Source of the DNA: Multifurca ochricompacta
Lineage: Eukaryota; Basidiomycota; Agaricomycetes; Russulales; Russulaceae
NCBI GenBank assembly: GCA_022496185.1
Contig: WTXG01000015.1
Span: 372,001 to 436,000 of the forward strand
Direction of reading: 5' to 3'
Length of the DNA: 64,000 nucleotides
Below the pieces are notes generated by a model that was not told the DNA's origin, ran no database searches, and saw only the letters and a program-made list of their open reading frames with translations. Below, one piece after another: positions 58,060 to 64,000 of this stretch. The translations under genes and the position numbers were made by a program. The stretch's first letter is position 1; every line of letters begins with the position of its first letter.

Positions 58060-59440
58060 CACAGAATCAAAGACTGCCAAGACCATGACAATGAAGTCAC
58101 CCAAGCCCTGACCACCATCTTGCACAATGGGCCACGCTCCCTTGCCAAAGGACTGGAGGACTGGAACCTAGAAAATGGCCTAATCCTACATAAAGGCCAA
58201 GTCTACATCCCCAAGTCCCAAGAACTACGAAGAGACATTGTAAAGTTACATCATGATTCCATTGCCACAGGACATCCAGGCAGATGGAAGACCTATGAAC
58301 TAGTATCACGAGAATTTTGGTGGCCAGGAATGTCCTCCTTTGTCAAAGAATATGTGGATGGATGTGCCACCTGCCAAGAAACCAAAGTTCGACCTCGACT
58401 ACCCATCCCTTGCAACCCAATCAAGTTCCAACTCGAGTATGGGGAACAATCACCATGGACTTCATCACAGACTTACCCCTATCTCAGTCATACGACTCCC
58501 TTTTGTGGTGGTGGACCGGTTCAGTAAAGCCACCATCATTGTTCCTTGCACCAAAGATATCACTGCCCCAGAAACCTCCAAACTATTCCTTGAACATGTA
58601 TGGAGACGCACTGGCCTCCCAGACCAAGTCATCTCTGATCGAGGCCCCCAGTTTGCATCCAAAGTCATGAAGGAAATGTGGAGCAAGCTAGGAGTACAAT
58701 CATCCTTGAGCACTGCCTATCACCCCCAGACTGATGGAGAGACTGAACGGGTCAACCAAGAACTAGAACAATACCTCCGTGTCTTTTGCAACTTCCAACA
58801 AGATGACTGGGCAGAACTGATCCCCTTTATGGAGTTCGCCCACAATGCTAGAACTCACAGTGCTACTAAAAGATCTCCCTTTGAAATCTGGTATGGCTTC
58901 CAACCAGAGTTTATTCCCCCACTCCATTTTGCCACCCCTATCCTGTCAGTTGAAGAAAGACTCCGCACCCTAGAAACTATCCGTAGTGAAGTAGCTGCTG
59001 CCCTCCAGGTGGCTGCAGAACTCATGAAACAGTCGAGACCAGATGGACCCCTCCATGCTTTCAAAACAGGGGAGCTGGTTTGGTTGGAAGGGACAAATAT
59101 ACGCACCACTCACCCCAAAGCCAAACTCAGCCCCCGACGTCATGGTCCTTTTAAAGTCATACATTCTGGCCCTGTTAACTGCAAGCTTGAACTCCCTAAG
59201 TCATGGCGCATCCACCCAGTCTTTCACAACTCTCTCCTGTCCCATTACAAAGAAACCCCAGTCCATGGACCCAACTTCACTCGACCACCACCAGAACTTG
59301 TGAATGGGGAAGAAGACCATTATGAGATAGAGACCATCTTACAGTCTGCTCACACCCCTAACAGAAAGGGCATCCGTTACCTTGTCAAATGGAAGGGCTA
59401 CCCTGCCTCAGAAACTCGTGGGTCCCCTTCACTGAAATGA
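58060..59440 (+). pseudogene. pol: integrase with C-terminal chromodomain
   Basis: The zinc-binding head is HHDSIATGHPGRWKTYE with GCATCQETK (HHCC). The core has TITMDFITDLP (first Asp), DQVISDRGPQFASKV (second Asp) and HPQTDGETERVNQELEQYL (Glu). The late domain includes KLSPRRHGPFKVIHSGPV. The chromodomain near 59320-59420 (HYEIETILQSAHTPNRKG, RYLVKWKGYPAS) is the feature that defines chromoviruses and targets insertion to marked chromatin. Frame losses occur near 58405, 58500 and 59412-59414. Confidence 0.9.
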
Positions 59441-59538
59441 AGAATGCCATGACCCTGCTTCGGACTTCCATCATCGACACCCCACCCTGCCTAGACCCCC
59501 ACACCTCTGACAAACTTGCTGTGGCACAGCAAGGCCCT

Positions 59539-59551
59539 AAAGAGGGGATAG
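59539..59551 (+). other. polypurine tract
   Basis: The purine-rich run AAAGAGGGGATAG lies directly against the right LTR, the position of plus-strand priming in LTR retrotransposons. Confidence 0.75.
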
Positions 59552-60134
59552 TGTCATGAACTGACACCCTAGAAAACCTCCTGACCCCCCAGAAATCCTC
59601 AGACGCTCCCAGAGACCTTGTAAAACCCTCAGAGACGAAGATAACCCTAGATTAAGACCAGAGAAGGGCCGGTCCGGACCAGGGCCGGACTCCTGCCAAA
59701 TTGGAGAGCTGTGGGAAGAGTACTAACAGAACCCCACCATGCCTAAACAGCAGTCCACAAACTGCGGACTGCGGACTGCGGACTGCGGATTTCTAAGCCC
59801 AAAAGTGGGGCTATTCTCATTGGTGGATCAGTAGGGAGTTAAAGCGAAGTTAACCTCCCCTAAAGTGGTGCACAGACCAAAGTCCCGGTTGTAATTACGT
59901 ATATAAACCCTTTGGGAATAGAATGGACAGCTCCAGACTGTCCACTTGTGATCCGGTTCCTGATTACCTAGGAGATTAGCCCCACCTTGTGGAAGGCTTC
60001 TCATCCCTTGCCCTTGAGCTGTTCGCTTCGTCTCCCTTGCACTTTCACCCTCACTCTCATCCTTTGCCCACTTCCAAATCCCTTCCCCTTTGCATACAAC
60101 CCACTGTCCAGACAGTCGACAGTGAGTTGTAACA
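59552..60134 (+). repeat. right LTR (583 bp)
   Basis: It has the same start and end as the left LTR. Differences are mostly transitions plus one small indel near 60058 (CTCACC versus CTCATCC). It ends at TTGTAACA; the next bases ACTATGGCC belong to older integrase DNA. Confidence 0.95.
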
Positions 60135-61227
60135 ACTATGGCCTCCCCCAGAAGATTATCTCTGACCAAGACCCATGATTTGCATCCATGTTTGCACAAG
60201 CTCTATGCAAAAGTCTTGACATTCAACAAATATCTCTACAGCCTACCACCCTCAGATGGATGGTCAATTGGAACAGACAAACCAGTGGCTTGAACAGTAC
60301 CTTCACTTCTGGTGCAATGAGCAACAGGATGACTGGGCAGAAGGCTGGTGACAGTGGAATTTGGCATAACAGTTGGCTGAACAGGACAATGAAGGTTTCC
60401 CCTTCTCCCTTATAATGGGATGGAACCCACATACTACTTGGACAGACAACCCACCAATGTACCATCTGTCACCCAGCATATTGGCCAATGGAAGAAATAT
60501 GGGAATCAGCCAATAGAAACTTGCTTAGGCACAAAAGACCCTGACTGAGAAGCCCACAAGGTTATGCCCTATCAAGTCAGAGATCAAGTGTGATGGTTCC
60601 AGGACTGGGTAAAGCATCAGAGGTCATGTGTCCTTTTTATTTTCTTTTGTTGACTGTTGTGACTTCAGTGGACATTAATTCTCACATGACATGCTTATGA
60701 AGGACTTATTACCATACTTTGATCTGCTTACTGATTGCTTAGTGAGCTTACTAGTTTGCTTAGAGATCAACTTAGAGGCGCAACCCCTCTCCCTTCTTCA
60801 TCATTCTGGGGTATTCTACTGTACAACCATTAGAATACCTAGCACATGTTCCAGTAGCTACCAGAATTGCCTTCATAGCATAGCACATGTATATAAACCC
60901 TAGTAGCATCTGAACAGGACCTTAAGTCTGTTCTTCTGTGTTTAATACAGGTGCTTAGGACTCACTTCACTGAACTGAAGACCCCACTTGAACCTTCTAA
61001 GATTGTGCCTTAGAAGGACTTTGACCCCCAGAGACTTGTGGCAGGACTTAGCGTTGCTGCTCGACTTCACCTCGTGCACATGCCCCTTGACTGGCACAAC
61101 TTGATTTGACTTGACTTAGGCTTGACCAAGGCTTTTGAGTCTTGCTAGACAACTTGAAGCTTGAACCCCAACACAGCAGCACACCTTGCTGTGACATCAA
61201 GTATGGCTGGAAGATGTAACATCCACA
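60135..61227 (+). pseudogene. older chromovirus integrase remnant, first half
   Basis: Immediately after the right LTR the DNA encodes YGLPQKIISDQDP, a stop, FASMFAQALCKSLDIQQ and further integrase-like pieces (QQDDWAE, LIMGW-type words by frame change) with many stops. It belongs to a different and older Ty3 element than the one to its left. Past about 60620 the similarity fades. The first part of the following sequence up to the hAT-like element is unassigned. Confidence 0.7.
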
Positions 61228-61463
61228 CTTCTCATTAGGGCATAGCATGAGTCTGGGTAACTCACAAGTTTTTGAGTAGAGCCATGGGAAAACTCATGGG
61301 TATTGATACTCGCGGATCGGGTGATCCATGGGAAAATACTCATGCAGATCTGGGTATTAATTTTGGCACCCCGGGTACCCACACAGGTACTCATGGAATA
61401 CTCGTGGGAATATTATTATATAAAATTATTTTTTTTACTAGGCTCCTCAAGCTAGAACAGAAA

Positions 61464-61540
61464 TGGCTGAAACATGGATTGAACCTAGGACCTCTGGGAA
61501 CAAGCTCAGTCCAGTGCTCTAACCACTAAGCCACCCATCC
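61464..61540 (-). other. second tRNA-like copy inside the hAT-like element
   Basis: On the minus strand it reads like the 49009-49084 element: GGCTTAGTGGTTAGAGCACTGG, then CAGAGGTCCTAGGTTCAATCC and TTTCTGTTCTAG downstream. The A and B boxes of an internal pol III promoter are recognisable (TGGCTTAGTGG and GGTTCAATCC), but the T stem and acceptor are partly decayed. Confidence 0.6.
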
Positions 61541-61595
61541 TCACTAGTAAAGACACACAATATATTATATATAGGGTTATGCAGAATTGATTTTA

Positions 61596-62112
61596 TCACT
61601 TGTATCTAATTAATTGTGAACGCGTTTTGATCTTATCACTGGTATTATCTTAGATGTATATCTTAAGTATCTAATTAATTGTGAATGCATTTTTGATCTT
61701 ATCACTTAGATGTATGTCCTAAGCATCTAATTAGTTGTGAACACATTTTTGATCTTATCACTTAGATGTACATCCTAAGTACCTAATTAATTGTGAATGC
61801 ATTTTTGATCTTATCACTTAGATGTACATCCTAAGTACCTAATTAATTGTGAACACATTTTTGATCTTATCACTTGTATTAGATGTATATCCTAAGTATC
61901 TAATTAACTGTGAACATGTTTTGATCTTATCACTTAGATGTACATCCCAAGTATCTAATTAATTGTGAATGCATTTTGATCTTATCACTTGTATTAGATG
62001 TATATCCTAAGTATCTAATTAACTGTGAATGCATTTTTGATCTTATCACTTGTATTAGATGTATATCCTAAGTATCTAATTAATTGTGAACGCATTTTTG
62101 ATCTTATCAATT
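61596..62112. repeat. satellite array, about 9 units of 56-62 bp
   Basis: The unit runs roughly TAATTAATTGTGAATGCATTTT, then GATCTTATCACTTAGATG, TACATCCTAAGTA and on to the next TAATTAATT. Units differ by a few bases and by an optional GTATT insert. Related words occur once near 48740-48785. Confidence 0.9.
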
Positions 62113-62558
62113 AGGCATGATCCCGGCATCTCTGTACCAACGCATGCCGACGCATGCATTCTTAAGCCTACCTTCCTAGATAGGAAGGCAATGCACAGTC
62201 CAATCGGCACGCCCCACACTTCGCATTTTTTCGTGTTTTTTTGCATTTCTATAGATATTGTAACTGATTCTTGTTTTATTTTGGATCGGATGCATGATCT
62301 GACTTGAAACTTTGTGGGATTGTAGTAATATATATATTCTTTCTGTGTATGCAAGATGAAGATCTCTGGCTGCCTCAAACCTTACAAGTAAACCTACAAA
62401 TATACCCACGAGTACTCAGATCCATGCGAGTATAGGACTGACAGCTCCGGGTGATCCGTGGGAACATACTCATGTGGATCCGAGTATGGGATTGTCTAAT
62501 CTAAATACCCATGAGTTTGGATCTGGGTAACTCACAAGTGCACTCGTGCTAGGCCCTA

Positions 62559-63742
62559 CTTCTCATCCAACAGCAAAATTAGCTCCCCAATGCCACAGCC
62601 CCTTCTGGATCAAACAGAAGCTGTCAGACATCACATACAAATTGACATTGCCACCCGCATGGAAAATTCACCCTGTTTTCCACACCAACCTTCTCATGCC
62701 CTACAAAGAGACTTCCATACATGGACAGAATTTCCCTCAACCCCCTCCTGAATTGATCAAAGGAGAGCCAGAATGGGAGGTAGAACATATTGCCAATGTG
62801 AAGTGAAAAGGAAGAGGGCGCAAACTTTACTATCTGATCAAATGGAAGGGCTTCCCTAACACTGACAACTTGTGGGAAGCTGCTGCAGATGTCTTCACAC
62901 CTGACCTCATCAGAGACTTCTATAGGTGCCATCCTGAGGCAGATAAATAGGAGGCCTTGCCACCCATACTCTGTAGTACACTCCTCCCTCAGAAAAAAGT
63001 TCACTACAGCCCCATGTCTTCATTCAACATCCACACCTCAGCTGCCATTGATGCATTTCCCCTTCTTCCTTCTGCTCATCCTCCTTCTCATCCACTTTCT
63101 CCTATTGATTACAATGTAGCTGCCAAAGTGGCTGAAAGAATCCAAACCCCTGATGTCAATCAAGATTTTGATCTGCCCAAACACCCCCATCCAAATGACC
63201 TGATCAATGTTGACTTTGGTGACAAGATGCCTGACTTCCCTTTCTTCCCAAATGATCCCAAATCCCCATTCTACTTCCCACTCATGATCCCTATGTCCCA
63301 GGGGGATGGCAAAACCGAAATTGCCAAGTATATCCACTACATGAATGAAGGTATGGATGTAGCAGGCTGTCTGGAAAGGGGAGGGCCTGTGTACAGGGCC
63401 CCCATGTACCTCAAAGAAAAAGTGATTGACTGCCTCCATTATGTCTTGGGGCCCGAGCATCTAGAGCACCTTTCAAGTACTGACCCCTGAGCTTTTGCAA
63501 TCAATGAGGTCCTTTGTGACCTACAAATGCCGCGACTTACCACCAAAGTCATGTGGCTGTGCAAATTTCAAGCACTTAAAGCCAATCTCAATGTCCAGTA
63601 TAATGACTACACCAGGCAAATGACAAGAATTTTGTGGGGCATCTTCAACATAGAACAGCACTTGGCATCCATTAGGACATGGCTGGAGTTAGGAGAGGCA
63701 TATCAGACTATATCCAAATGGTATGCTGACATTTTTGCCTGA
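62559..63742 (+). pseudogene. older chromovirus, second half: integrase tail, chromodomain and a downstream open frame
   Basis: The first part reads LSDITYKLTLPPAWKIHPVF, KETSIHGQNFPQPPPELIKG, then after a TGA KLYYLIKWKGFPNTDNLWEA, a chromodomain ending DFYRCHPEADK. In the same frame, after a TAG, a further protein piece follows (62957-63488: MPPILCSTLLPQKK, VNQDFDLPKHPHPNDLINVD, CLERGGPVYRAPMYLKEKVI). After a TGA it continues to 63742 (TTKVMWLCKFQALKANLNVQ). The downstream piece has no recognised domain or membrane helix. All pieces share one frame with only in-frame stops, unlike the younger element. Confidence 0.7.
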
Positions 63743-64000
63743 CCTCTCCCTCGCCACCCTCTCAAGCTCGCGCCCCAACTCAATCTGAGCTGTCTTGAAA
63801 TGCTGCATCTGCATGAAAACCTGGGAGGACAGACTTGCTGGTGCTGCAGAAGCAAGTACCATCTTAGCTGGTGCTGTCCCTCTGCCAAGAAATGATGCCA
63901 ACACTGCCAGAGTACCTCACACTGGAGTCACCAATGTTTGTTTCACTGACTCACCCAGGCCCCCACCATCCTCAACCCATCCAGGTGGTGTGGCAAGTGT

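Larger units (their letters stand above)
50846..60134 (+). mobile_element. Ty3/Gypsy chromovirus LTR retrotransposon, frame-broken
   Basis: A 9.3-kb element bounded by direct LTRs (TG...CA). Internal order: an unusual 3.3-kb coding region, gag with a CCHC knuckle, an aspartic protease, reverse transcriptase with YMDD, RNase H, integrase with HHCC and DDE motifs, and a chromodomain. A purine-rich tract AAAGAGGGGATA lies immediately before the right LTR. The LTRs differ at about 16 of 582 positions (roughly 97 percent), so insertion was fairly recent. There is no target duplication (flanks CTGAG and ACTAT). The coding region switches frame about eleven times, always by one missing base. Confidence 0.9.
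61236..62558. mobile_element. nonautonomous hAT-like element, 1.3 kb
   Basis: The termini are TAGGGCATAGCATGAG and, inverted, TAGGGCCTAGCACGAG (14 of 16 alike). The 8-bp word CTTCTCAT is found exactly at 61228-61235 and again at 62559-62566, a target duplication of the length used by hAT transposases. It has no transposase gene. Near both ends lie direct copies of TCTGGGTAACTCACAAG and of a GGGTGATCCATGGGAA-type segment. The interior holds a tRNA-like sequence and a satellite array. It sits inside the older chromovirus. Confidence 0.8.

Noticed and set aside
61596..62112. CRISPR-like array
   Set aside because: The whole unit repeats, with no unique spacers of constant size. The surroundings are eukaryotic and it sits inside a transposon, so it is a satellite.

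Overview
The window is nuclear DNA of a basidiomycete fungus, very probably a mushroom-forming Agaricomycete. Genes are split by many short introns (about 35-90 bp) with GT/AG ends. Gene families typical of that group are present: F-box proteins, arrestin-like proteins, and a Crinkler-type protein fused to a kinase. The transposable elements are Ty3/Gypsy chromoviruses and small inverted-repeat elements. No bacterial operons, CRISPR arrays or phage genes were seen.

Layout. 1-2.1 kb holds two short-chain dehydrogenase copies on the minus strand, the first cut by the window edge and frameshifted. 2.1-5.2 kb is gene-poor with repeat fragments and one orphan open frame. 5.2-7.9 kb is a minus-strand Crinkler-kinase gene, and 9.7-11.4 kb a minus-strand F-box gene. 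14-17.5 kb is a large serine-rich protein. 18.5-24.2 kb holds a YAE1-like Fe-S adaptor gene facing a tandem pair of arrestin-like genes. 25.7-27.5 kb is RFT1 (N-glycosylation). 29.7-31.4 kb is a decayed inverted copy of the F-box gene. 31.8-41.8 kb is the densest housekeeping block: a small unknown gene, a queuosine-salvage glycosylase (QNG1 type), a mitochondrial Pol X family protein, SNF5, an O6-alkylguanine-DNA alkyltransferase, and an F-box/LRR protein. 46.0-48.1 kb is an MFS transporter.

From 48.1 kb to the end the DNA is a transposon graveyard. It contains a tRNA-like element, three copies of a roughly 200-bp repeat, and a 9.3-kb Ty3/Gypsy chromovirus (50846-60134) with two LTRs about 97 percent alike. 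Beyond it lie remnants of an older chromovirus, interrupted by a 1.3-kb nonautonomous hAT-like element (61236-62558) that has an exact 8-bp target duplication and carries its own satellite array and a second tRNA-like copy.

A pattern runs across the window. At least six places in conserved cellular genes, and about eleven in the chromovirus, lose reading frame by exactly one missing base, usually at a short homopolymer. I saw no compensating insertions. This suggests homopolymer under-calling in the assembly more than biological decay, so genes such as RFT1 and SNF5 should not be called pseudogenes on this evidence. The most interesting biological candidates are a Pol X protein in which all three catalytic aspartates are replaced, the Crinkler-kinase fusion, the extra 3.3-kb coding region ahead of gag, and the nested hAT-like/tRNA-like/satellite structure. 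Exon boundaries were read by eye and are approximate unless an exact phase is stated.
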